DNA from: UBA7236 sp044227505
GTDB lineage: Bacteria; Bacteroidota; Bacteroidia; Chitinophagales; BACL12
Direction: 5' to 3'
DNA: 64,000 bases
Assembly: GCA_044227505.1 (NCBI GenBank)
Contig: JBGAWP010000003.1
Location: 61,435-125,434, forward strand
Part shown: positions 16,816-26,005 of the stretch, piece by piece
How the letters are laid out: the number at the start of each line of letters is the position of its first letter
Position numbering within the stretch: position 1 is the first letter of the stretch
Notes under the pieces: generated by a model
The model's database searches: none
Seen by the model: only the letters and a program-made list of their open reading frames with translations
Told to the model about the DNA's origin: nothing
Translations under genes and position numbers: made by a program

Positions 16816-17863
16816 TTACAAACACTTTTAATTTAACAACAAACATAGTACCTTCCATATTTATTTCCAATATATGTTTTGAAGGATATAATAAAATTAA
16901 TCTTTTGCGTATCAATTCCATACCCAAGCCGCCATATTCCTTTGTTTTTGGGTCGCTCTGGTCAAAATAGTTTTTACAAATAAATTCAATATCATTATCC
17001 TTTACAATGAAATGAATATATACACTATTCTCTGTATTCCTGAATTGTGTATGTGTAAAAGCATTTTCAATAATAGGGATAAATAACAGCGGTTCTATTG
17101 TAAACTTCCCAATTTCTCCATCCACTATTAAGCGGATGGCGTCAGGATTAGAACTGCGAATGCGTTGCAGTTCAATATATTTTTCAATAAACAGGATCTC
17201 CTGCGTCAATGGAATTTTTTCACTTTTCGTTTCATAAAGAATAAAACGAAGGATATCGGAGAGTTTATTGAGATAGGCCGATGCAGCTTCCTGGTCTTTC
17301 TGGATCAATGCATCAATATTATTTAATGTATTAAATAAAAAATGAGGATTTATCTGCGATTTGATCATTGCAAGTTCCATTTCATAATTCTTTTTATTCA
17401 GATCTTCCTTCCATTTTATATCAGCGTAGGCAGAAATAAATCCTTTTAATACTAACCCGATAATGCAATTGATAGCAGCGACAAAACACATTAATATCAT
17501 TTCCGGGATAAATGAATTCCAACCGTCAACAAACATGCTATCGAGACCAAAAAAAATACTCATCAAAACCACCCCGACAGACCCTGAAAGAATAGCAAGT
17601 ATAAACCCACTGATGAAAAGTGCTGAAATTTGACGTTTTATTAAATACTGTTTATATAAAATTGCGTAAGCGCCATAAAAACCAATTATCCCGGGAACTA
17701 TTGCAAAAGCGGAGACCAGTTTCGCCCAATTCAGGAAAAATTGCCATTTATCTGAATCAAAATTTTGCTGAGTGGCCGCATTTAATACAAAAAAAACAAA
17801 CAGCAGAAATAAATACATGGCCCAATAACCAACATGTAATATAATAACCGCTATTTTTTTCAT
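16790..17863 (-). CDS. LytS-type sensor histidine kinase (His_kinase family)
   Basis: A 357-aa protein with four predicted transmembrane helices in the first 150 residues and no large external sensor loop. A short coiled linker leads to the His_kinase domain with His174 in INPHFLFNTLNN. A degenerate HATPase follows (FIPIIENAFTHTQ as N-box, YGGLGMELIRKRL as G-box). The absence of an extracellular domain and the linkage to an ABC exporter fit intramembrane sensing of membrane-active compounds or of transporter state; this is inference. Confidence 0.92.
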   Translation of the reverse strand: MKKIAVIILHVGYWAMYLFLLFVFFVLNAATQQNFDSDKWQFFLNWAKLVSAFAIVPGIIGFYGAYAILYKQYLIKRQISALFISGFILAILSGSVGVVLMSIFFGLDSMFVDGWNSFIPEMILMCFVAAINCIIGLVLKGFISAYADIKWKEDLNKKNYEMELAMIKSQINPHFLFNTLNNIDALIQKDQEAASAYLNKLSDILRFILYETKSEKIPLTQEILFIEKYIELQRIRSSNPDAIRLIVDGEIGKFTIEPLLFIPIIENAFTHTQFRNTENSVYIHFIVKDNDIEFICKNYFDQSDPKTKEYGGLGMELIRKRLILLYPSKHILEINMEGTMFVVKLKVFVNEDVLHNN

Positions 17864-17900
17864 AAAAACGTTAATAAATTTGTATACTCTGGTTTACCTA

Positions 17901-18683
17901 TTATCCTTTTTCTGTTCTTCTGCTAAAGATCAAATAATTCACAAAGGTAATCGCTACAAAATAACCAAAAGCGAGCCAATGAATATTAAATTGGGATGCA
18001 CTTCTTTCTACTCCTGCGAATTGAAAATAATTTAATGAAGTATAAATGTACGGAAAGGTATAACCATAATTCCATGACAAAGCAAACATAGAGGCAATTA
18101 TTAAAGCAAATCCCACTCCCACCGGAACCAGAAAGTTTTTAAACCTAAGGCTTATCAGATATTGCAAGGCAATTATGGGTAAACAATCCAGAAAATATAA
18201 ACTGCTCCATCGCATGTAATCCCAAAGCGGAAAAGAATCGGATGGAAAAGGAATAGCTTTAAAAAGTAATGCGGGAATAATGACCGAAGCATACATTCCG
18301 AAAATAAAAAGAATGAAAAATAATACCATCAACAGGAAGATGACTTTCAATTTCACTAAAAAAATGGAAGAGAGTGGCTGTGGAGAACTGTATAATTGTT
18401 TCCAGGTGTTATTTTTGAATTCCAATTGTGTTAGCATGCTTGTGACCAAAATGATACCCATTGGAAGGAGAAACATTGCCATTGATTGCCAGGAATCATT
18501 ATAATATGCCATCCAAAACGTATCTGTAATATTTTTCGCAGCCGTTTTTGAAGGGTAACTTACCTGAATAAGCAACATGATAACAGGAATAAAAAGTGAT
18601 CCTCCAATTACCAACCATAAAGCAGCGGAATTTTTGATCTTGAGCAGTTCGCTGTGCAGACTATTTATCATTGAAATTTTCAT
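17901..18683 (-). CDS. ABC-2 type transporter permease
   Basis: A 260-aa protein with about six transmembrane helices. The N-terminal SLHSELLKIKNSAALWLVI and the TQLEFKNNTWKQLYSSPQP loop are typical of lantibiotic/bacitracin-type ABC-2 permeases. It starts 1 nt after the stop of the ATPase gene, so the two subunits are made from one transcript. Predicted role: export or detoxification of peptides or hydrophobic compounds at the inner membrane. The substrate is unknown. Confidence 0.88.
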   Translation of the reverse strand: MKISMINSLHSELLKIKNSAALWLVIGGSLFIPVIMLLIQVSYPSKTAAKNITDTFWMAYYNDSWQSMAMFLLPMGIILVTSMLTQLEFKNNTWKQLYSSPQPLSSIFLVKLKVIFLLMVLFFILFIFGMYASVIIPALLFKAIPFPSDSFPLWDYMRWSSLYFLDCLPIIALQYLISLRFKNFLVPVGVGFALIIASMFALSWNYGYTFPYIYTSLNYFQFAGVERSASQFNIHWLAFGYFVAITFVNYLIFSRRTEKG

Positions 18684-18684
18684 A

Positions 18685-19593
18685 TTAATCCTTATTTATT
18701 AATTGCATAAAAACATTTTCGAGGTCATTCTTTTCCGGTGAAATTTCATATACACCTATACCTTCTTTTACTAACATGGAATTCATTTCTACTATTTCAG
18801 ATCTATCCAGAAAAGGCAAAATGATCTTTCCATCTGTGATCTGCAGGTCTGCAATATTTTGCGAGAGTAGGGAAATTGCTTTTTCATTATTATTTGTTTC
18901 GAGCATAATACAATTAGAAAGTTGTTGTTTATTCATTAACTCCTTAAGAGTTCCTTGCATAATGAGTGTTCCTTTATGAATAATTCCGATATGGGTAACC
19001 ATTTTTTCTATCTCCGATAAAATATGACTTGAAATGAGGATTGTAATACCAAGTTCTGTATTTAGTTTTTGCAATAACCTTCTCATCTCAAGAATTCCGT
19101 TCGGATCTAATCCGTTTGTGGGCTCATCCAATATTAATAATTTGGGTTCGTGTAATAATGCCACAGCTATTGCAAGACGTTGTTTCATCCCCAAAGAAAA
19201 TTTCCCTGCTTTTTTGTTGCCTGTACCGGATAATCCGACAAGGTCGAGCACTGCATTAATTCTTTCACCCTGACATTGATATAATTTTTGCCAAACGCGT
19301 AGATTTTCAATTGCTGTTAAATGTGCATAAATGGAAGGGCTTTCTATCAGTGAACCAATATTTTTCAAAATTTCAATGCGATGAGGCCCGAAGGATTTGT
19401 GGAATATCTCGATCTCCCCATGTTGATTTGACAACAACCCAAGCAATAAACGAAGAGTGGTTGTTTTACCAGCTCCGTTCGGTCCTAAAAAACCATATAT
19501 GGAACCGACAGGAACCTGAAGGCAAATATTATTTAATACTTGTGATCCCGGAGCAAAATGATAACAGAGATCTTTGGTTTGAATACTATACAT
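18685..19593 (-). CDS. ABC transporter ATP-binding protein
   Basis: A 302-aa ATPase with Walker A GPNGAGKTTTLRLL, Q-loop region, signature FSLGMKQR, Walker B LLILDEPTNGLDP and H-loop ISSHILSE. The roughly 80-residue C-terminal extension is common in BcrA/drug-export subfamilies. It is the first gene of the four-gene operon (ATPase, permease, kinase, LytTR regulator). No exact TAnnTTTG was found just upstream. The 197 bp between this gene and the glycosyltransferase at 19791 hold no feature I can support. Confidence 0.93.
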   Translation of the reverse strand: MYSIQTKDLCYHFAPGSQVLNNICLQVPVGSIYGFLGPNGAGKTTTLRLLLGLLSNQHGEIEIFHKSFGPHRIEILKNIGSLIESPSIYAHLTAIENLRVWQKLYQCQGERINAVLDLVGLSGTGNKKAGKFSLGMKQRLAIAVALLHEPKLLILDEPTNGLDPNGILEMRRLLQKLNTELGITILISSHILSEIEKMVTHIGIIHKGTLIMQGTLKELMNKQQLSNCIMLETNNNEKAISLLSQNIADLQITDGKIILPFLDRSEIVEMNSMLVKEGIGVYEISPEKNDLENVFMQLINKD

Positions 19594-19790
19594 AAAGTTG
19601 CAACCTGCTTTTGATGAATAACGATGTAAAATTATCCTACGATACCATCAACAGTGGAAGAAATAGGCAAATAAGCAGAGTTTGTCTGTGAATTGGCATA
19701 AATATCCTTTCAATTGATCTCTCTATTAAAGATCATCAACAAATTCATTCATGATTTATAAAATATATCGGGAACGAAACCAATGCCAAT

Positions 19791-20552
19791 TCAGGCCTTA
19801 TCAGATTTTTGGTGTTTTTTATAGTAGCGTCTGATATAAAATAAATCTTTCCAAAGAATGAAAAAATACCAGGGTGAAATTTTGGAATTTCCTTTATCCT
19901 CCCAAAAACGAAGAGGCACTTCCAACATGATCTCCTGAACATGGTCTCTTCCAAACAAACCGATTATCCTGAAAAATATTTCCACATCAAAAAGCCATCT
20001 GGAATAAAATTTTTCGCGGAAAATATCCTCTGATAATTTTCTGGTAAACATTTTACAGCCGCATTGGGTATCATAAACCTTCAGGTCCAAAATTGTTGAA
20101 ATAAAGGTTGCAATTACCCTCCCTATGAGGAATCGATATCGTTTTCTTTTAATTACGGCACCGATTCGCAAAATTCTTGAACCAAAACAGAATTGTATTT
20201 TTTCAATAAATAATTTTCGCATATCCAGACACTCCTCCGCGGTAGTAGAAAGATCGGCATCCAGATATGCTATAAACTTATGATCATATAAATTATTACA
20301 AAACAATACTCCTTGTCTGACCGCTTCTGCCTTACCCACATTTTTTTCTAAATACAGATAAATGCTATTATCAGAATGATTACCACAAAAGGATTGCAGC
20401 AATTTTCCGGTCCCATCTTTCGAACCATCGTTTACAAAACATACTACAGTATCAGGAAACTTATTTACAAATGCACTGAATTCTTTTACAGGCAATCGAT
20501 CCTCTTCATTGTAACAAGGAACAATTATACAGGTATTAATTTGCGTTTTCAT
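19791..20552 (-). CDS. Family 2 glycosyltransferase (dolichol-phosphate glucosyl/mannosyltransferase-like)
   Basis: A 253-aa GT-A fold enzyme without the long C-terminal membrane domain. Motifs: VPCYNEEDRLP, FVNDGSKDGTG, NVGKAEAVRQG and the DxD AYLDADLS. The region CGCKMFTRKLSEDIF and FDVEIFFR is typical of ALG5/DPM1-like enzymes that load polyprenyl phosphate. Its start overlaps the end of the upstream membrane-protein gene by 4 nt (ATGA). A joint role is inferred: this enzyme makes a lipid-linked sugar that the GT-C partner transfers. Confidence 0.88.
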   Translation of the reverse strand: MKTQINTCIIVPCYNEEDRLPVKEFSAFVNKFPDTVVCFVNDGSKDGTGKLLQSFCGNHSDNSIYLYLEKNVGKAEAVRQGVLFCNNLYDHKFIAYLDADLSTTAEECLDMRKLFIEKIQFCFGSRILRIGAVIKRKRYRFLIGRVIATFISTILDLKVYDTQCGCKMFTRKLSEDIFREKFYSRWLFDVEIFFRIIGLFGRDHVQEIMLEVPLRFWEDKGNSKISPWYFFILWKDLFYIRRYYKKHQKSDKA

Positions 20553-22111
20553 TTCAATTTAAATACCTCATTAATTGTGTTATTAAAAACCTTAACTTTA
20601 AACCAGCTTTTATCTTGTAAATCCTCATAAATATAAGGATGATCGCGATAGTTAGTAACAAAATAATCCGCTTCCTCTATATTAACAAATTGAATACGGC
20701 TTCTTTCACTTTTAGGGATGATCTTATAATTTTGCCATCCCGGATAATTTTCTACCGATATTTTGATCTGTGGAGCTTTGTCATTTTCAAGGATATAAAA
20801 TAAAGATTGTTTATAGGATGCACCCCAATAATCGAGTTCATATTGAGACCTGAGTTTTTCAGGTGTATTTAAATCTACAAATCGGTTAAAATACACTTGT
20901 TGGTGCGGATTTAAAGAAATCATTAAATAAAGTATATAAGTAAAAACGGAAAACAGCAAGACAAAAAAGTACTTTCTAAAGGAAGTTGCAGAAATTTTAT
21001 GGATTGCATAAATGGCCAACATGACAAAAGCCGGATAAATAAAAAATAATTGCCTCCATGAATCATATAGTACCGAATGGAGCAAAATTATCACTATCAC
21101 CGGAGCACAAAAACATATTCCAAAGATCAGATTAAACCGGAGATCGTTATTTACAATATATATTCTTGGTTTTTTAATGAAATTTAGAATGATCAAAATA
21201 GCTCCGCAAAATCCAATCCCCAGGTATAGTATCGGATTTGTAATACAAAACCAGGTAGGAATATACCATGGACTCAAAGCGGTAGTTCTCATATATTCAC
21301 CCTTGAATAAAACCAACCCATCCCACCTGAAATTCGACATATTCTGAAATGCAAGCACAAAATTTGCAAATGGTCTTTCCCACAAAAATGGCCAGCTTCC
21401 ATATAAAAACAAGGCAGTAGCTCCAATAAAGGTTAAGATCACTGCAACTCTTGACTTTCCACTGATTTTATTTGCAACCGGTATAAAATAATCCAAAATC
21501 AAACAAAAAAGAACCACTGCAAAAAATAAAATGCCCATTAATCTCATGTTTACCAACAAGGCGGTTGCGATTCCCAGCAGTAGAAAATTTATTAGGTTTT
21601 GTTTCCTGAAGGCTTTAACAGCAATATAAAAACAAATAAAAAACATTACCATAAAAGGGATATCCTTTGAATTATAAAAGGAATGTGCATATAATACCGG
21701 ATTTAACATCACAAGCAGAAATCCAATGGTGGAAAGCAGTTTATTGGAATACAATAATTCAATAAGTAAGAAACAAAACAAAGCCCCAACGATATAAAAA
21801 AAATGACTACATAAATGTCTGCATAAATAAATATCCCTTGAATCTGTTAATCCAAGTGCTTTTTCTATAAAAATTAATGGCAATTCAAATGCAACTCCAT
21901 AATCTCTGTCCTGAAACTGATGAAATGACTTGTCACCGGAAAAAATATAACTATAATTTTTTTCCCCGATCAACTGCTGCGCCTCTTCATCCCATGAAAT
22001 TCCGTAAGATTTAAAATTCGCAATACCAACTATACAGGAAGTAAGAAAAAGAATCCAGATTAAATTTTTATTGAGGAATTTCAACATATCAAGCACTGTT
22101 TTTTCAAACAT
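20549..22111 (-). CDS. GT-C type membrane glycosyltransferase (PMT/ArnT-like)
   Basis: A 520-aa protein with about 11-12 transmembrane helices. The acidic motif SWDEEAQQ in the first external loop and a second acidic site (QDRDYGVAFELP) match GT39/ArnT-type enzymes that use polyprenyl-phosphate sugars. The C-terminal 100 residues are soluble and probably periplasmic. It is coupled by a 4-nt overlap to the GT2 gene and lies 19 nt after the KirBac gene, so all three may share a transcript. The acceptor is unknown. Confidence 0.8.
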   Translation of the reverse strand: MFEKTVLDMLKFLNKNLIWILFLTSCIVGIANFKSYGISWDEEAQQLIGEKNYSYIFSGDKSFHQFQDRDYGVAFELPLIFIEKALGLTDSRDIYLCRHLCSHFFYIVGALFCFLLIELLYSNKLLSTIGFLLVMLNPVLYAHSFYNSKDIPFMVMFFICFYIAVKAFRKQNLINFLLLGIATALLVNMRLMGILFFAVVLFCLILDYFIPVANKISGKSRVAVILTFIGATALFLYGSWPFLWERPFANFVLAFQNMSNFRWDGLVLFKGEYMRTTALSPWYIPTWFCITNPILYLGIGFCGAILIILNFIKKPRIYIVNNDLRFNLIFGICFCAPVIVIILLHSVLYDSWRQLFFIYPAFVMLAIYAIHKISATSFRKYFFVLLFSVFTYILYLMISLNPHQQVYFNRFVDLNTPEKLRSQYELDYWGASYKQSLFYILENDKAPQIKISVENYPGWQNYKIIPKSERSRIQFVNIEEADYFVTNYRDHPYIYEDLQDKSWFKVKVFNNTINEVFKLK

Positions 22112-22130
22112 TTATGGAGATCAACTACAA

Positions 22131-23132
22131 TTAATTTTCCAGAGTTGCCATCTGCAAATTTTTCCCGGCCGTATTTTTTAAAGGCATTATGTCATAATCA
22201 CCAACTTTTGAAAGGTCCATTACCATTTTCCCATTATCATTCACAAAAAATGGTCTCCTGAATTTGGCACCCCATACAATACTATCGGTCATGTAGGCAT
22301 GCCTGCTATAAATGGTTTGGGAAAAAACATCGTCAAACCCCTTTAATAATATAAAAACTTCGAAATCGAGTGCTTTTATTTCATCGAGATTTTTCCCAAA
22401 TAACGCACTTTCCTCATCAATTGGATGATTTATTACCCAACTCGTTGGAAACATCGCAATTTTATCAATTTCCAACTTTACCTGTTGAAATTTGCGTACA
22501 GGTTTTCCAAAGTCATCCACATCATTCCAACTTATATTTACCCTCGCTTCCATTTCCATAAGCGTGGATTTTATTTCGTTGGCAACCATAAATTGCATCC
22601 CGATTATATCTTTAAAAGGAGCAAATATTAGATTTTTACTGTATTTGATCCTGGAAATTGGTTTGGAAAATCGTCCATATAAGGTTCCTGTTGCAATGGC
22701 AAAAGTCATTAACCCTGTAAAAGCTTCAACTGTTGCCAATAAATTAGCAAATTCACCAACGGGATGCCTACCACCATAACCAACTGTGGTGTACGATTGT
22801 GCAGAAAAGAAAAAACAATACAACCATTGATTGAATTCGGATCCTCCCGGCATTCCATCCAATTGATCAACTCCAATTGTGTAATAGATCGTTGCAAACA
22901 ACACATTCATCACCCCATAAAATCCAAACAACGCGATCCAGAAATTTTTCCATGAAGTTGTGATAAGCCAGTGATATGGTTGAAAATCCCCAAATGGGTT
23001 TCCGGTTCTGCGCTCCATATTAAAACTTCCATCCTGATTAATGGTGCGCTGTCTGCCCTTTTGAACGCTCTTATCTAAACCAATATCTTCCCCTGACTTT
23101 GTGCGATCGATTACTCCTTTGTTTTTACTCAT
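22131..23132 (-). CDS. KirBac-type inward-rectifier potassium channel
   Basis: A 333-aa channel subunit with a cytosolic N-terminus including a slide helix (WKNFWIALFGFYGVMN), TM1, a pore helix and the K+ selectivity filter TTVGYGG. TM2 follows (VEAFTGLMTFAIATGTLYG, then RFSKP), then the C-terminal immunoglobulin-like IRK domain (FMVANEIKSTLMEMEARVN to about residue 315). All channel elements are complete. It assembles as a tetramer in the inner membrane. Its position ahead of two glycosyltransferase genes gives no functional clue. Confidence 0.94.
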   Translation of the reverse strand: MSKNKGVIDRTKSGEDIGLDKSVQKGRQRTINQDGSFNMERRTGNPFGDFQPYHWLITTSWKNFWIALFGFYGVMNVLFATIYYTIGVDQLDGMPGGSEFNQWLYCFFFSAQSYTTVGYGGRHPVGEFANLLATVEAFTGLMTFAIATGTLYGRFSKPISRIKYSKNLIFAPFKDIIGMQFMVANEIKSTLMEMEARVNISWNDVDDFGKPVRKFQQVKLEIDKIAMFPTSWVINHPIDEESALFGKNLDEIKALDFEVFILLKGFDDVFSQTIYSRHAYMTDSIVWGAKFRRPFFVNDNGKMVMDLSKVGDYDIMPLKNTAGKNLQMATLEN

Positions 23133-23219
23133 AAAGAAAACTCAATGATTATCTTACAAATTTGAAACTATTTTTAGAATTAATTACATCACACATAACA
23201 ATTTGTTCCCTGAATTCCC

Positions 23220-24212
23220 TCATTTCGAAAATGTGACCTTTTCCCCCAGTCCGGCATACAAATAATCCGCACCATATGTTTCACTTAAAATCTTAAACGC
23301 CAAATGCCCTGTGCAGTGGGCTGGAGAAACGCGGTGCACCTTAAGATCATTTTTTAACAAATTTGCAAGTTCAGTTGTTTTATTTCTGTCGAAGGGAATC
23401 ATATGAAAACCACCATATAATAATTCTATTTTATCGGAAGTGATCTTTTGAGTTTCCGCAACAATATTTTCAACGCCGGTATGGGAGCAACCTACTATCA
23501 ATACCTGACCTTTTTCCGTTTTCATTGCAAGAGAAAGTTCCGGTAAATTAGTATTCTTGCATGCATCCCCTTGTGCATCAAATTGACCTTCCACAAAACT
23601 TTTTCCAGGGTAACAGGAAAAATATCCCATGAACTGCGAACTTGTTGCAATAATATTCAAGCCGGGTAAAATTTCTTTTGAAGTTTTTATAAATTCAATA
23701 TTTGCATTCCAAAATCTTCCCGATTGATTAATGATAAATTTCGTACTTCCTCCATCAAAATATTGCATGTATTCCGGCAGTGAATCCTTAATGGCTGGTT
23801 CCTGACCAGTAGCATCAAACGGAACCGGTGCACCCCAGAAAATATCATATGGAAAATAAATTTTCACATCGGGATTTACTTCCAACAAATAATCAATTCC
23901 GTTCAGGTGATCAAAATGGCCATGTGATACAATAACAATATCAACGGTTTTAAGATCCACACCTAATTTAATTACATTTTTTTTGAAGATTTCAGCATTG
24001 CTGCCGGCATCAAATAAAATTGTTTTTCCTGCATATTTTGTGATACATGAAAAACCGAAGTCCTTTGTAAGATTACTGTCTTTGCCGAATGCATCATAAA
24101 GATTAATAATAGTTCCTTCCTCCGTTTCATTCACTATCGCAACTTCATCAGCACCTTTAAATGACATAAATACCAATAATAGGCCGGCAATTAAAAAAGC
24201 AAATTTTTTCAT
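23220..24212 (-). CDS. Exported metallo-beta-lactamase-fold hydrolase (COG1237-like)
   Basis: A 330-aa protein with a signal peptide (MKKFAFLIAGLLLVFMSF). The MBL metal motif is SHGHFDHLNG (HxHxDH), with further ligands in VGCSHTGVENI and SPAHCTGH. The overall pattern, with early KYAGKTILFDAGS and a late GGFHM, matches COG1237 proteins, which are annotated as dihydropterin-ribofuranosylaminobenzene-phosphate synthase-like but are mostly uncharacterised. Export makes a true pterin function doubtful; a periplasmic hydrolase is inferred. Gap 24213-24346 contains no exact promoter match on the minus strand. Confidence 0.85.
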   Translation of the reverse strand: MKKFAFLIAGLLLVFMSFKGADEVAIVNETEEGTIINLYDAFGKDSNLTKDFGFSCITKYAGKTILFDAGSNAEIFKKNVIKLGVDLKTVDIVIVSHGHFDHLNGIDYLLEVNPDVKIYFPYDIFWGAPVPFDATGQEPAIKDSLPEYMQYFDGGSTKFIINQSGRFWNANIEFIKTSKEILPGLNIIATSSQFMGYFSCYPGKSFVEGQFDAQGDACKNTNLPELSLAMKTEKGQVLIVGCSHTGVENIVAETQKITSDKIELLYGGFHMIPFDRNKTTELANLLKNDLKVHRVSPAHCTGHLAFKILSETYGADYLYAGLGEKVTFSK

Positions 24213-24346
24213 GATGTTTGTTTTGGGTTGATATTAGGTTTTCAATTATTATATAACCATTACCTCATTTTTTCAAGGTATCAGGCCTATACAAATGTAA
24301 AAAACATTTTTAAATTTAGAAATACCGGAATGGATGGATATTACCT

Positions 24347-24354
24347 TACCTTTG
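24347..24354 (+). promoter_or_regulatory. -7 element TACCTTTG
   Basis: An exact TAnnTTTG match 40 nt before the ATG of the 2OG-Fe(II) oxygenase gene at 24395. Confidence 0.5.
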
Positions 24355-24394
24355 GGTTCTTATTGGTTTTACGCCACTACAGACTAAAACCAAA

Positions 24395-24991
24395 ATGATG
24401 CAACCATCCTTCGATACCCTTATTCAATGTTATATTGATAATAATGTAGGGATTTCCGATAATTTTTTAAGTGAATCGCTTGCACATTTATTAAAGGAAA
24501 ATCTATTATTACACTATGCTGATAATCAATTTGTTTCAGCAGGTATGGGAAATAACAAATTGGCAACACATAATAAGTCGGTAAGGAGTGATTTGATATA
24601 TTGGCTTGACCGCAAAAACAAAAATGACTCAGAAAACAGTTTTTTTGATATGATGGATAAATTTATTCTTTTTTTGAATAGTCAGTGTTACACAGGAATA
24701 ACAGGATATGAATTTCATTATGCACTGTATGAGAAGGATAGTTTTTACAAAAAACATATTGATCAGTTTCAGAATAATAAAAGCAGGGCATTTTCCATGA
24801 TCATGTATTTAAATAATGAATGGAAGACAGAAGATGGCGGCGAGCTGTGTTTACATCAAAAAAATGCCTTACTTCTGATATCACCTACAAGTAGAAAATG
24901 TGTGTTTTTTAAAAGCAGTGAAATCGAGCATGAGGTATTGGTTACCCATCAACCTCGTTTGAGTATTACAGGTTGGTTAAAGACAAATTGA
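24395..24991 (+). CDS. 2-oxoglutarate/Fe(II)-dependent dioxygenase (prolyl hydroxylase-like)
   Basis: A 198-aa cytosolic protein with the P4Hc pattern. The HxD iron ligands are in KKHIDQFQ, strands follow in FSMIMYLNNEWKTEDGGELCL, the distal His is in EIEHEVLVTH, and the 2-oxoglutarate-binding Arg is in QPRLSITGWL. These enzymes hydroxylate prolines or other residues in proteins. The target is unknown. Two adjacent ATGs (24395, 24398) are possible starts. The gene is convergent with the small membrane-protein gene at 25018. Confidence 0.88.
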   Translation: MMQPSFDTLIQCYIDNNVGISDNFLSESLAHLLKENLLLHYADNQFVSAGMGNNKLATHNKSVRSDLIYWLDRKNKNDSENSFFDMMDKFILFLNSQCYTGITGYEFHYALYEKDSFYKKHIDQFQNNKSRAFSMIMYLNNEWKTEDGGELCLHQKNALLLISPTSRKCVFFKSSEIEHEVLVTHQPRLSITGWLKTN

Positions 24992-25017
24992 AAAATATTC
25001 TGGCAATTGTTTGTTAT

Positions 25018-25317
25018 TCAATCATCAGGATAAATTTTTTGTTTCCCATTTACAAGTGAATATATAATATGTGTAATTATTGTGATCAATGTACCAAATA
25101 TCCAAAATGAAGCAAGTAATGCAATAATCGGCAAACCACATTGGTGATCTTCTACAACAGGTATTAAACGCGTAAAAACATAAGGTAATACGATGATATA
25201 TAATAATAAAATCGCGATCAGAACAAAAATGCGTCCATTCAATACTCTCTTATCATCCATCAGTTTATTTAACACTATCTGAATTACTAAAACTACGAAT
25301 AAGATAAAAGGTACCAT
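25018..25317 (-). CDS. Small membrane protein, 99 aa
   Basis: Three hydrophobic segments (MVPFILFVVLVIQIVL, FVLIAILLLYIIVLPYVF, IIALLASFWIFGTLITIIT) separated by short charged loops, with a polar tail NGKQKIYPDD. I recognise no family. An inner-membrane location is inferred. The 61 bp from 25318 to 25378 show no promoter I can support. Confidence 0.65.
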   Translation of the reverse strand: MVPFILFVVLVIQIVLNKLMDDKRVLNGRIFVLIAILLLYIIVLPYVFTRLIPVVEDHQCGLPIIALLASFWIFGTLITIITHIIYSLVNGKQKIYPDD

Positions 25318-25378
25318 AGCTATTCAAATTTACTATTTTAATATATCAAAATAACCAGATGCACAAAAAGCTGAAATT

Positions 25379-25882
25379 TCATAATTCTCCTAACCGGGCA
25401 TTCGACCTTGACATCCATTTCGAGCCTATATCCAGTTCCTTCCGCAACAATAAGATCAGCTGTCCGGTATGGTGTTGCACATGGCGCATATTATAAAGTA
25501 ATATTTCTAATACATTATAATTTCTATAGGTATTGATAAATCTTCTTTTGGAATTCTCTTCTGACAAACCGTGAATAAGGTCATGACACTTTTTTCGGCA
25601 ATATTGAATGTAGGTGATTAATTCCTCCTTTGTATATATTCTTTCCGGCATTATTCCCGAAGGATCCATTTCTGATAAGGTAAATGGTGTCGGAGGATGG
25701 AAATTATCCGGATCATCAGACAAATAATAATCCAGGAAAAATAAGGTATGATAGGCTGTGTACCAATATTTATTATCTTTTAACCATAGTTCATCACTGC
25801 AATCAACAATTGCATTTTCAAGCATATCTATTGCGCCACCAAATTGATCCCAAATAATCGTTTTAATATTTTCAAGCAACAT
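25379..25882 (-). CDS. DinB-family four-helix protein
   Basis: A 167-aa protein with the DinB/YfiT-like arrangement of metal-binding histidines. One is in the second helix (WYTAYHTLFFLDYYL) and a pair is in the last long helix (NMRHVQHHTGQLILLLR). Related proteins include thiol transferases and DNA-damage-inducible proteins of unknown function. No neighbour clarifies its role. Confidence 0.85.
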   Translation of the reverse strand: MLLENIKTIIWDQFGGAIDMLENAIVDCSDELWLKDNKYWYTAYHTLFFLDYYLSDDPDNFHPPTPFTLSEMDPSGIMPERIYTKEELITYIQYCRKKCHDLIHGLSEENSKRRFINTYRNYNVLEILLYNMRHVQHHTGQLILLLRKELDIGSKWMSRSNARLGEL

Positions 25883-25948
25883 TTTTAATTTTTTAGGTTA
25901 TCGCATACCCGGGTGTTGGAATTGGCATTGTTATTTCACTCTTCCTCA

Positions 25949-25980
25949 GACCTGCACAGGTTTCCAAAACCTGTGAGGTC
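25949..25980. repeat. Palindromic ACCTGCACAGGTTT repeat
   Basis: GACCTGCACAGGTTT (25949-25963) pairs with AAACCTGTGAGGTC (25967-25980), with one bulged base and a tight loop. No T-run follows on either strand. I recall similar CACAGGTTT-type hairpins from intergenic regions of other Bacteroidota, so this is probably a dispersed palindrome that may also help end transcription from the minus-strand mnmA operon. Confidence 0.65.
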
Positions 25981-26005
25981 GAGGGGTCAATCAATTGTCA
26001 ATTTT

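Noticed and set aside
25949..25980. Intrinsic terminator
   Set aside because: The hairpin is strong but no T-run follows on either strand, so it is listed as a repeat.
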